Origin: an uncultured Lachnospiraceae bacterium | GTDB lineage: Bacteria; Bacillota; Clostridia; Lachnospirales; Lachnospiraceae | NCBI GenBank assembly: GCA_947624055.1 | Contig: CANQIW010000003.1 | Location: forward strand, 1-35,410 | Direction: 5' to 3' | DNA length: 35,410 nt | Shown here: one piece after another, positions 1 to 8,373 of the stretch | How positions within the stretch are numbered: the stretch's first letter is position 1 | How the letters are laid out: every line of letters starts with the position of its first letter | Program-made: the position numbers and the translations under genes | The notes under the pieces: model-generated | The model's database searches: none | What the model saw: the letters and a program-made list of their open reading frames with translations, nothing else | Told to the model about the DNA's origin: nothing

Positions 1-212
1 ATCCCTACTCCGTCTCCTGTCTTTCCCTCGGCGTCTTTGCCAGCTCTGTGTTCAAGATTTTCTACAATACTGAGTGCATTCTCTACTGTCTGGTGAGTCT
101 TGATCCCTTTGATATTGACGACCGCGCCGATGCCGCAGTTGTCGTGCTCAAACTCTGGCCGATACAGCCCGGGACTCACGCAGGCAGGATTGGAATCCTT
201 TCTTACTTCCAT
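1..212 (-). CDS. gltB: Glutamate synthase large subunit / class II glutamine amidotransferase domain protein, N-terminal fragment running off the window
   Basis: Manual minus-strand translation from ATG at 212: MEVRKDSNPACVSPGLYRPEFEHDNCGIGAVVNIKGIKTHQTVENALSIVENLEHRAGKDAEGKTGDGVGI. Matches the GltB N-terminus (NCGIG nucleophile, NLEHRGA-like and GDGxGI motifs). GGAGGAG lies upstream of the ATG. Not in the ORF track because no stop falls inside the window. Confidence 0.85.
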   Translation of the reverse strand, partial: MEVRKDSNPACVSPGLYRPEFEHDNCGIGAVVNIKGIKTHQTVENALSIVENLEHRAGKDAEGKTGDGVG

Positions 213-243
213 CCTGGCTCCTCCTGTCCACTATGATAGGCTC

Positions 244-362
244 AAACAGCAGAAATCCCTGTCTGCTGTTGATCGTACGGATGCGGGCACTTCTCCTGCT
301 GTCTGCAGGCTGCCCTGATGCGCCCTGTACGCTATGGCTACTATACACCCATTTCCCGCATC
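244..362 (-). promoter_or_regulatory. Structured 5' leader of gltB with competing stems
   Basis: GATGCGGG(280-287)/CCCGCATC(355-362) 8 bp; alternative GATGCG(317-322)/CGCATC(357-362); nested GGGCA(285-289)/TGCCC(311-315) plus CCTGC(295-299)/GCAGG(305-309); separate 9-bp hairpin AACAGCAGA(245-253)/TCTGCTGTT(262-270). Confidence 0.45.
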
Positions 363-499
363 TGTAAATAAAAACTTTTTGTATAATTATCTGATAATTT
401 GATTTTTATTATTTTTCATTTATATTTTCTGTCTATTTTCAGTATTATCTTATGTCTGACACGATCTGAAAACAATTACAAGTGTTTTCTTCTCTTCTC

Positions 500-1261
500 T
501 CAAAGCCAAATCTGCAAAAAAATCGCTGTCAGATTGCTTCCCATATGGAATAGTACGGGGAAAATGAACAATTTCCCATGCTCGTATACGAGTGCAAGCA
601 CGACTGCCATCGGAAACGCGAAGATCATCTGGATCGGATTCCCGTGATACACCGCAAACAGAAGCGCAGACAGAACGACCGCCGCCCACACAGGGAACAT
701 CCGCCGCATTCTGCGGTACGTAAGCCCCCGGAAGATCAGCTCCTCCGCGACCGGCGCCGCGATCCCAAGCCCGACAATCTGCAGGAGAAGGTTTGCCGCC
801 AGCAGCTGTTCCTGCGTCTGGTTGGAAAAATGAGCCTGGATATGGAGCAGATTCAAAATGCCGCTCCAGGCAACGTTGAGCGCACCTCCGCCGATAAAAC
901 AGGCTGCGCCGAACAGGAGCATATGCCGCTTCGCTCCTCTTGTCAGCCCTTCCATCGACCCGGCCATATCGCCCGATGCTCTGTCTTTTTTCCCGACCAC
1001 AGAGCGCGTCCCCTGCACAGATGCCGGCTCGAACACAGAGCCCCCGCCAGACGCGCAAGCTATCCTTTCGTCCCTCCGATACATCCGCGCCGCGATCGGA
1101 AGTACGAGAAGATTCCCGGCCAGAACGGCAAGCGTCGCGTTGTATTCCAGCCCATACCGATCCGCGCACACGCGAAACAGAAAGACCGCTGCCAGCGCGG
1201 TCGCCTGATGCAAAAGCACCGGTGTCAGAAGTGAAATGATTTTCCGAAGCTCCGCCCGCAT
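500..1261 (-). CDS. CPBP family intramembrane glutamic endopeptidase (CAAX protease / bacteriocin-processing type)
   Basis: 253 aa, multiple hydrophobic segments, EELIFRGLTYRRMRR motif and downstream YHGN; GGGGAGG RBS upstream of the ATG. Confidence 0.85.
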   Translation of the reverse strand: MRAELRKIISLLTPVLLHQATALAAVFLFRVCADRYGLEYNATLAVLAGNLLVLPIAARMYRRDERIACASGGGSVFEPASVQGTRSVVGKKDRASGDMAGSMEGLTRGAKRHMLLFGAACFIGGGALNVAWSGILNLLHIQAHFSNQTQEQLLAANLLLQIVGLGIAAPVAEELIFRGLTYRRMRRMFPVWAAVVLSALLFAVYHGNPIQMIFAFPMAVVLALVYEHGKLFIFPVLFHMGSNLTAIFLQIWL

Positions 1262-1308
1262 ATCTTCCTCCCCTGTCTCTGTCTTTCCTGCATAAATGCA
1301 TCAGCCCA

Positions 1309-1337
1309 ATTGTATCAGATGCATGCACCTGATGCAA
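1309..1337 (-). promoter_or_regulatory. SigmaA-like promoter for the CPBP gene with a palindrome in its spacer
   Basis: Minus strand TTGCAT (1332-1337), 17-bp spacer, TACAAT (1309-1314). 20-bp near-perfect palindrome ATCAGATGCATGCACCTGAT at 1314-1333. Confidence 0.6.
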
Positions 1338-1408
1338 CCGGGCCGATTCCTGTCACCTTGCGGCTTTTCTTCTGTTATTTTTCTGTTATAACAAGGGATT
1401 TTCCTGTG

Positions 1409-2581
1409 CTACTGGTTTCCCTTGATCACCGGGATATCCGCGGAGACAATACTCCACGCTCCCTGCCGATATGCCATCACGAACGTCGCCGTATTGTCGC
1501 CGGCTGTCTGCCTTCGCTCCAGCTCCCGGCTCTCGGCTTCGCCATCCTGCGTATCCTCTCCATCCGCGGTTCCGTCCTCCGGCGTCTCCTCTGCGGCGAC
1601 AGCGACGTCTTCGCTCACCAGATAATGATATCCGAGCGTCAGCTGCACTGTGACTGCTCCGTCCTCGCCCTCTGTGAATACAGGCATGCCATAGGACGTC
1701 ACAAATTTCGAAACCGCAACACTCTGAAACGTACGATTCTTTTTGTGGAATTTGTTGCCCTGCTTCTTCACAAACTGCTCCGCCTGCTCCATACAGGCTT
1801 CGAACAGCTCAAGTCCTTCTGTTTTTTCCTTTGCCGCAGCCGCATAGAGCTGCTTGAGCGCCGAAATTCCGAGCTCCATGCACTCACTCTGTGCGGATTT
1901 TTTCAAGCTCATCTGCGCGCTGTAATCCTGATTTCCTTCATTTGTGTCCAGCGTCGTATTCACAGATTCAAGCGCCGGATGGCGGATAACAAGGCTTTTC
2001 TTCCCCGGAAGCATGCTTGGAATCCTGTAGCAGTCAAGTGAATACGGGACATTGTCGCGCACGATCCACGAGGTATCCGCCGGCTGAGTATCCAGATATA
2101 CCTGAGCGCCTGCCGGAACCGTGATCTCAAGATTCTTTACCATACAATGACCGGACAATATCCGCCACTGGTCAAAAACTCCGAATGCTGCTTTCGCCTG
2201 TTTTTTCGCCGTAAGCTCCTCCGTAAGCTGCACCTTGTCCTCGGCATCTTTGAACTCCACATGAAAATCCACGTACTCGCTGCCGTTGTTATCCGTACGG
2301 CTTCCCGTCTCTTCAAGCGTGTAGCTCGAGTTGAGGCTGTACTGTCTGCCCTCCAGCGCCGCAGTGTACTCTGCCTCGTCCATCGTGATACCCTCTGACT
2401 GATCCAGCAGCGCAAACGCCTTATCACTGTCGTTCTCAATCAACGCAGTCAGATACTGATTCATGATGTATCCCGGCTCGCTGCGCTGATAGCTCCTCCA
2501 GCCTATCGCCGCTCCGGCTGCCGCCGCAATGAACAGAAGCAGCAGGATTATTTTTAAGAGAATTCTGGTAAATGCTTTCAT
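1409..2581 (-). CDS. Membrane-anchored NTF2-like / TcaA-like envelope protein
   Basis: 390 aa, N-terminal TM (ILLKIILLLLFIAAAAGAAIGW) followed by EPGYIMNQYLTALIENDSDKAFALLD-type NTF2-like sequence and a PEGA-like stretch (ITVPAGAQVYLDTQPAD). Family assignment from motif memory only. Confidence 0.55.
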   Translation of the reverse strand: MKAFTRILLKIILLLLFIAAAAGAAIGWRSYQRSEPGYIMNQYLTALIENDSDKAFALLDQSEGITMDEAEYTAALEGRQYSLNSSYTLEETGSRTDNNGSEYVDFHVEFKDAEDKVQLTEELTAKKQAKAAFGVFDQWRILSGHCMVKNLEITVPAGAQVYLDTQPADTSWIVRDNVPYSLDCYRIPSMLPGKKSLVIRHPALESVNTTLDTNEGNQDYSAQMSLKKSAQSECMELGISALKQLYAAAAKEKTEGLELFEACMEQAEQFVKKQGNKFHKKNRTFQSVAVSKFVTSYGMPVFTEGEDGAVTVQLTLGYHYLVSEDVAVAAEETPEDGTADGEDTQDGEAESRELERRQTAGDNTATFVMAYRQGAWSIVSADIPVIKGNQ

Positions 2582-2595
2582 GTCCTGCCCCTCCT

Positions 2596-3504
2596 TTAAT
2601 ATCCGCCCAGCGCGGCTTCATAGTTCATGATGACGTTGAGGTTTGCCTCCTCATAGTCATTCAGGTAATCGAACATGTTCGCATCGAATTCTTCCGGCGA
2701 GTACATCGGAACATACCACGACTTCTGGCTGAAGTAATCGATCAGATCCTGCGAGACAAAGATCCGCCCATGCAGGGCAAAAATCTCATTCCGAATCAGG
2801 CGGAGCGTCGCAAGATCGTAATTGTAAAGCTCCTCCTCTCCTATATAGCGGCTGCTGATCCCCCAGAGGATCACATCGTCCGGAGTCGTCGCCGTACTGT
2901 CGACGATGATGTCAGAGCTGCCTCCGCCCCCACCGTCATAAGAATACCCGCCATTCCCGGGATCCTGTATCTCAATCGCCTGTCCTCCGGAGCCATCCCC
3001 ATAGCTGCCGTCCGAATAGCCGCCATCGTAGGAACCGTCGTCATAGCCATAAGAGCTGCCGTCATCGTAGGAGCCGTCCCCCTCATAGGAACCATCGTCT
3101 CCACTGTAGCTGTCACCCTCATATGAGTCATCTCCGGACATACCGCCTGCGGCGTCGCCCTCCTGTCCGTCGTCAGCAGAGGCCTCTGATTCACCTTCCG
3201 CGTCCCCGTCCTCTTTCTTCTTTTGCTGCGGCGCCTCAGACTCCACTCCTTTGATCACATTGCCGGAAGCAGTCACCGTAAACGGATCCGTCTCAAACGT
3301 GCGGTCATCTCCCGTCTCCGGAGCCAGCGTCTCCGCTGTATCTGTCTGCAGAAGCTGCTGCGTCTCCGGCTCGTCCTCACGCAGCATTGAGAGCAGATCC
3401 CTCGTCATGACGGCATCCGCAGTGAAATAAGACGCTCCTGCCGCTAACAGGCAGCCGACAATAAAGCCACTGTTTCGCTTCAGTACATTTCTCTTCTTAT
3501 TCAT
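2596..3504 (-). CDS. YARHG domain-containing membrane-anchored protein with acidic Gly/Tyr/Ser/Asp linker
   Basis: 302 aa; C-terminal LRLIRNEIFALHGRIFVSQDLIDYFSQKSWYVPMYSPEEFDANMFDYLNDYEEANL is YARHG-like; N-terminal TM; low-complexity GSYDGG linker. Confidence 0.75.
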   Translation of the reverse strand: MNKKRNVLKRNSGFIVGCLLAAGASYFTADAVMTRDLLSMLREDEPETQQLLQTDTAETLAPETGDDRTFETDPFTVTASGNVIKGVESEAPQQKKKEDGDAEGESEASADDGQEGDAAGGMSGDDSYEGDSYSGDDGSYEGDGSYDDGSSYGYDDGSYDGGYSDGSYGDGSGGQAIEIQDPGNGGYSYDGGGGGSSDIIVDSTATTPDDVILWGISSRYIGEEELYNYDLATLRLIRNEIFALHGRIFVSQDLIDYFSQKSWYVPMYSPEEFDANMFDYLNDYEEANLNVIMNYEAALGGY

Positions 3505-3567
3505 TGTTTATACTCACCCCTTCATCGGGCATCATATCATAACTGTCGAAAAATGTCCATGAAAAGT

Positions 3568-6309
3568 CTACTTTTTCTTACGGATAATGGGCAGAACATA
3601 GGCCGCAGCCGTTGTCGCCAGCATCAGAAATCCCAGTATCAGAAGCACGATTCCTTCCTTCTTTTCCCGCTTCGTCCTGCTTCCCTCAGGTACTGCCTTC
3701 GTCGCTATCCCAGCCGCGCGCGCAGTCTTTTCTTCCGTTCTCATCTCTGCCTCCTCTGTCGTTTCCTTTTGTCCTCCATCCGCCCTGTCGCTTCGCATAT
3801 CCATCAGCTTTTCCTGCGCACTTGGTCTGACCTTCGCATAAACCGGCACCTGTTTTGTCTTTTTGGAGATATAGACCGGAATTTCATCTGTCCAGAATTC
3901 GTTTCCGGCCATATCGCACAGATACGCCTGCAGCGTCTGCCAGTCTCCGGATGCCTCCAGCGGAATTTCCAGCGTCTCGTCCGAGAGCTGTCCGGACTTC
4001 CTCTCCAAAAGCAGTTCGCTGTCGAGATACACCTGCACCGTTTTCAGATCCATGTTATCGTACGCCGTGAGATACGCGGTAAGTGATTCCGCCTCATAGA
4101 TCTGTCGTTCAATCCCCGTCAGAGTACAACCAGGAGCCGTCCAGTCCAGAACGAAGCTTACCTTCTTCTCCTGCATTCCGGTATCGCTTTTGTTCTCTGC
4201 AGCATCCTCAGAGGAGAGAAGAAGTTCATAGACTCCTTCTTTTGAAAAATAATCCGCCGGGACTGTATAGCGATACTGCTTCCAGGAGTCTTTGCTTCCC
4301 TGCATCGCAACCTGATAATCCTGTCCTCTTTTCAGTTCTTCAAGAACGCCGTCCCTCCTGCAGAAAATTCTGGATTCCCCCACGTAGTCAATATTCGTCT
4401 CATAGAACGTCACATCCTCCGCCTTCGTAAGATAACGCTGCTGCAGACTCTGTTTCGTGGATTGGGCAAGCTCATACACCGATCCAAAGCGGTTAACGGA
4501 AAATTCTATTTCCCTTGCCGCGGCATTTCCCGCCATGTCCTCTGCCTGCACACTGAGATGATATATGTCATCGTATTCGCGCTGTTTCGGAATATCAAGA
4601 TATTCTGCCCGCGCGCCCTCTGCCGACTCCTGCCGACTCTTGATCGCCGGCGTCCTGTTTTCATTCACTCCAGCAAGTTCAATCTTCATGGAATCCTTCT
4701 TATAATTGACATCCTTCACAGCGACACGGATCCGTACCGTCCCGGAATTAGCCGTCTGATCCGCAACGCCCTCAATCGAAACCTCCGGCGGCCTGCGGTC
4801 AATGCAGACAGGGCTGCTCTTCGCAAACGCCAGATTCCCCACCTGATCCTCTGTACGGACAAATACCTGAAAAACACCTTCCTCGCGGATCGTGATCCTG
4901 TCTCCGTTCTGGCATGCCGTCCATGCCGCATTTTCCGGACTCCCCTGAATCTCTCCGTCCTGACTGCAGGGCAGGATCGTATACGACGCCGTTTTCAGCC
5001 CGCTTTTCCCGTCCGGCTCTATCGCCAAAGATATCTCTGCAGACTGTGGCGCATAGCAGAGCCCGTTCTCAAGCAGCCCGCTGATCGTTATTTCCGCCTC
5101 CGGCGCCTCTCCGTCCACGAAATATTCCTCCTGAACGATCTCAGATTCCTTCAGAACCCTGCCGTCCCCGTCTACGCTCCGCAAGCTGAACGTCAGGATC
5201 CCATCCTCCCTTACTTCCTTTTTCCCGGAGCCCTCACTGTAACCGCCTGCCTCCGTCGTACATATGTAAAGGCCGGTGCCGGCACGAATCCACAAGCGGT
5301 CGTCCGGATCCCGATACCATGCGCCCTGATCTCCGACTATCTCATAGTGCTCGCCTCTTCGGATCTTCTCCGGCTTTTTTTCTGTCTCCGGAACAGGTTC
5401 CGTCTCCGGCGTCGGTTCGTTTTCTGTGGCGGGCTCTGTCTCCGGCGCCGGCTCGCTCTCTGCCGGCTGTGTACCTTCCGGGATTGGTTCCGTCTCCAGC
5501 GCCGGCTCGCTTTCCACTGGCTGCATACCTTCTGGAATCGGCTCTGTCTCCGGCGCCGGCTCGCTCTCTGTCGGCTGTGTTCCTTCTGGGATCGGCTCCG
5601 TCTCCGGCGCAGGCTCACTCTCTGTCGGCTGTGTTTCTTCTGTGACAGTCTCCGTCTCCAGCGTCGGCTCACTCTCTGTCGGCTGTGTACCTTCCGGGAT
5701 CGGTTCCGTCTCCGGCGCCGGCTCGCTCTCTGTTGGCTGTGTTTCCTCCGGGATCGGTTCCGTCTCCAGCGTCTGCTCACTTTCCGCTGGCTGCACACCT
5801 TCCGGGATCGGCTCCGTCTCCGGTGATGTCTCACTCTCCGGCGCTGGCTCACTCTCTGTCGGCTGTGTTTCTTCTGTGGCAGTCTCCGTCTCCGGCGCCG
5901 GCTCGCTCTCTGTCGGCTGTGTTCCTTCCGGGATCGGCTCCGGCGCCGACTCACTCTCCGATTCACTCTCGCTCTCTGTCTCGCTTTCGCTCTCCGACTC
6001 GCTTTCACTTTCCGACTGCGGCGTCTGTTCCTCCCCGTTCGTGCTCCCTCCGAAACTTGCCTCCCCGCCTGCATTTTCTCCGACATTCAATCCCATATCC
6101 GTCTCTGCTCCGGCAGCCAGTGCGGATCCTCGTTCAAAGGCCAAAATGCCTCCTCCCATACCGGCGGTTCCGACCGCCAGCGCGCAAAGCACGACTGCAA
6201 GGCTGCGCGCCAGATATTTCCTGTAATATTCCTTTTTCTTGTATGCAAGCTTTCTCCTGTAATCGTTTCTTCTCTCATCCTTGTTCTTTCTCTTTCTTGC
6301 CAAATTCAT
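3568..6309 (-). CDS. Large surface protein: N-terminal TM, SE-rich and (PIPEGTQPTESEPAPETE)n stalk, Ig-like domains, C-terminal TM
   Basis: ORF 3568-6321 (917 aa); N-terminal RKRKNKDERRNDYRRK followed by a TM; 18-aa tandem repeats; repeated DxxGN / APxxxL Ig-like motifs; C-terminal GIVLLILGFLMLATTAAAYVLPIIRKKK. Exact start codon uncertain. Confidence 0.7.
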   Translation of the reverse strand: MNLARKRKNKDERRNDYRRKLAYKKKEYYRKYLARSLAVVLCALAVGTAGMGGGILAFERGSALAAGAETDMGLNVGENAGGEASFGGSTNGEEQTPQSESESESESESETESESESESESAPEPIPEGTQPTESEPAPETETATEETQPTESEPAPESETSPETEPIPEGVQPAESEQTLETEPIPEETQPTESEPAPETEPIPEGTQPTESEPTLETETVTEETQPTESEPAPETEPIPEGTQPTESEPAPETEPIPEGMQPVESEPALETEPIPEGTQPAESEPAPETEPATENEPTPETEPVPETEKKPEKIRRGEHYEIVGDQGAWYRDPDDRLWIRAGTGLYICTTEAGGYSEGSGKKEVREDGILTFSLRSVDGDGRVLKESEIVQEEYFVDGEAPEAEITISGLLENGLCYAPQSAEISLAIEPDGKSGLKTASYTILPCSQDGEIQGSPENAAWTACQNGDRITIREEGVFQVFVRTEDQVGNLAFAKSSPVCIDRRPPEVSIEGVADQTANSGTVRIRVAVKDVNYKKDSMKIELAGVNENRTPAIKSRQESAEGARAEYLDIPKQREYDDIYHLSVQAEDMAGNAAAREIEFSVNRFGSVYELAQSTKQSLQQRYLTKAEDVTFYETNIDYVGESRIFCRRDGVLEELKRGQDYQVAMQGSKDSWKQYRYTVPADYFSKEGVYELLLSSEDAAENKSDTGMQEKKVSFVLDWTAPGCTLTGIERQIYEAESLTAYLTAYDNMDLKTVQVYLDSELLLERKSGQLSDETLEIPLEASGDWQTLQAYLCDMAGNEFWTDEIPVYISKKTKQVPVYAKVRPSAQEKLMDMRSDRADGGQKETTEEAEMRTEEKTARAAGIATKAVPEGSRTKREKKEGIVLLILGFLMLATTAAAYVLPIIRKKK
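5435..5960 (-). repeat. 54-bp (18-aa) imperfect tandem repeats encoding PIPEGTQPTESEPAPETE-type units
   Basis: Recurring ggctcgctctctgtcggctgtgt blocks at 54-bp spacing; protein shows about ten PE/ET units. Confidence 0.85.
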
Positions 6310-8044
6310 TTCCCCTTTCATTTTCTGTCAATCGTTCCAACGTCTCCCATGCTGCCCGATACTGCTCCCAGCACGTTCCCACAACCTGCTCCGCTTCCGG
6401 AGTGCCGCTCAGGAACTGCTCGACCGACAGCATCGTTTTCTCCATTTGTTCTATGCTCACTCCTTCTTTCTTCAATTCGGACGCCTGCATGATCAGAACG
6501 GACAGCAGCTCCTGCATGACCTCACACTGTACTCTGACAGCCTCCCGTCTCAGACTGTCCAACCGCCAGAGTCTTTCCAGATCCTCCCAGTAGACTTTGG
6601 GCTTCACCGCCTCGCCTCCTTCCGGATTCTGCTTCCCGAGCGTTTCATAATAGCCCCCGATCTTCCTGTGAATTCTCGCGGATTCCAGCCATGCTGCGGA
6701 TTTCTCCTGCTTTTCCTGCCATGCAAGCGCGCGTCCAAACCAGTTCGCGGCAGCGCTCCTTCCGCCGGCTTCTTCGTAAAAATACCAGTACATGATGCCG
6801 ATACGATATGCCAGCTCTCCATACACGGCAGCCTGATCCTCCAGCAATTCCTCCTCTGTCGCATCCATTTCAGGCGGCACGGAAAACATCAGTTTTTTCA
6901 GCGCTGCCTCCTCTTCCGGGCTGAAGACATAATCCGCTCCGATACGCTCAAGCAGCTTTTCACACCACGCTCCGTCCTTTGGACACAGTCCGATCGCCTG
7001 CTCATAACACGAGACAGCCTGTTCAAAACCCAATCCGTCCGCCTGTTCCAGAAGCGCGTCATAATCGCGCTGTGTCTGCGCCTCCATCGCCGCAGCTGAG
7101 TCATTTCCCCGAAGATTCACGGACGCAAAAGCCGTCGCCGCAAGCAGGAAAAGAATCGCCGCGCTGCTCCTGCATAACTTTTTTCGTGTGAGATACCTTT
7201 TCTCCGCTCTCAGCACACTGTGGTACAGCGTCAGCGTATCCGAAAAACGTTTCTCCCGATCCTCCTGCATACATCGCCGGATCAGGGATACTTCCTCCCT
7301 TCTCCGCCAGACTGGTTCCATGTCCTGTTTCCTGTGCTCACAGCCGCGCGTCCTATCCCCGAATTTTCGGTTTTTCTTCTGTATTCCGTCTTGCTTCCCC
7401 GGCACGGAACCGTAGAGGCAATAGTAGAGTACGGCGCCAAACCCGTAAAAATCCGCCCTTGCGTCCGGCTCTGCGTCAGGTTTCCACTGCTCCGGCGCGG
7501 CAAACCCAGGCGTCCCGAAGCAAGACGACGTTCCCTCCTTCGTATCCGCACGGACAGCCGCTCCAAAGTCAATCAAGACAACGCTGCCATCCGGCCGGAT
7601 CATGACGTTGGACGGTTTGATGTCCAGATGAAGCACAGGCGGTTTTCTGGTATGCAGATAGACAAGAGCCTCCGCGAGCTGGCGTGCGATCGAAAAAAAA
7701 CGTGTCGTCCCGATCCTTTCCTGTCCGCGCAGTTCAGACAGCGTCCTTCCCCTGATGAATTCCATGATAATCCAGAGATCTCCCTGTTCCTCCAGCACAT
7801 CATAGACCTGCGGCAGTGCCGGATGTCTCAGGCGCTTCATCATACTCAGTTCATGTCTGCGCCGCCCGGGCACGTCTGCTTTCAGCAATTTCGCGGCCCG
7901 CAGCTGCTCCGTCGGTTCGTGCCGTACCAGATAAATCGTCCCGTCCCCACCGTGACCCAATCTTTTTATGATACGATAATTGCGGCCGATTCGGCGTCCG
8001 GCCTCCTGTAATCCCTCCTCCGCCAGACATACTCCTCCTCTCAT
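6275..8044 (-). CDS. Transmembrane Ser/Thr protein kinase (Hanks type) with C-terminal TPR-like extracytoplasmic region
   Basis: GHGGDGTIYLV glycine loop, AAKLLK, HLDIKPSNVM catalytic loop, LIDFGAA, FAAPEQW; TM at RSSAAILFLLAATAFASVNL. The track ORF extends to 8200, but the kinase domain begins near MRGGVCLAEEGLQEAGRRIGRNYRIIKRLG (ATG 8044); start codon uncertain. Confidence 0.85.
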   Translation of the reverse strand: MRGGVCLAEEGLQEAGRRIGRNYRIIKRLGHGGDGTIYLVRHEPTEQLRAAKLLKADVPGRRRHELSMMKRLRHPALPQVYDVLEEQGDLWIIMEFIRGRTLSELRGQERIGTTRFFSIARQLAEALVYLHTRKPPVLHLDIKPSNVMIRPDGSVVLIDFGAAVRADTKEGTSSCFGTPGFAAPEQWKPDAEPDARADFYGFGAVLYYCLYGSVPGKQDGIQKKNRKFGDRTRGCEHRKQDMEPVWRRREEVSLIRRCMQEDREKRFSDTLTLYHSVLRAEKRYLTRKKLCRSSAAILFLLAATAFASVNLRGNDSAAAMEAQTQRDYDALLEQADGLGFEQAVSCYEQAIGLCPKDGAWCEKLLERIGADYVFSPEEEAALKKLMFSVPPEMDATEEELLEDQAAVYGELAYRIGIMYWYFYEEAGGRSAAANWFGRALAWQEKQEKSAAWLESARIHRKIGGYYETLGKQNPEGGEAVKPKVYWEDLERLWRLDSLRREAVRVQCEVMQELLSVLIMQASELKKEGVSIEQMEKTMLSVEQFLSGTPEAEQVVGTCWEQYRAAWETLERLTENERGNEFGKKEKEQG

Positions 8045-8170
8045 TGCGATTTCACATCTCTGCTGCGCCGCGAGAGCGACAGCCTTCTCTCTTGTAAAAA
8101 TGGACTCTGGGCGAATCGCCCGGACAGGAAATCGGCTCCCTGCGAAGCCGTTCCTGTGTAGATAAAAAGA

Positions 8171-8253
8171 TAAGACGCATATTATAGCCTGACTTAACAT
8201 GCGTCTTAAATAATATGTGATTACATTATGACTCTTTTTTTAGAAAATGTCAA
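8171..8253 (-). promoter_or_regulatory. SigmaA-like promoter and leader hairpin upstream of the kinase gene
   Basis: Minus strand TTGACA (8248-8253), 17 bp, CATAAT (8225-8230). Downstream 10-bp perfect inverted repeat TAAGACGCAT/ATGCGTCTTA (8171-8180, 8199-8208) followed on minus by TCTTTTT. Confidence 0.55.
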
Positions 8254-8373
8254 GTATTTTTTTGCAAATTGTTTGTTTAAATTTGCTCTTTATATCAGCT
8301 GGTCATTTCTTCCGCTCAGCGACTCGTTTGAATCTGATCCTCATCTGCTTCTGTCTCAACTGAGCAGCTGCTC

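Noticed and set aside
148-348. 66-aa minus ORF spanning the gltB start, considered as a leader peptide
   Set aside because: Out of frame with gltB and overlaps its start; no RBS and no attenuation-type codon run.
450-1337. 295-aa minus ORF overlapping the CPBP gene
   Set aside because: Overlaps the CPBP gene in another frame, Arg/Gly-rich, no recognisable domain.
4462-5826. 454-aa plus-strand ORF
   Set aside because: Antisense to the 917-aa surface protein; LRRRLALCRLC repetition is a reflection of the same repeat.
5337-6226. 249-aa minus and 266-aa plus ORFs (RRRRRSR-rich and GSVSGAGSLS-rich)
   Set aside because: Alternative frames kept open by the 54-bp repeat; the PETEPIPEG frame is continuous with a signal/TM and Ig-like domains.
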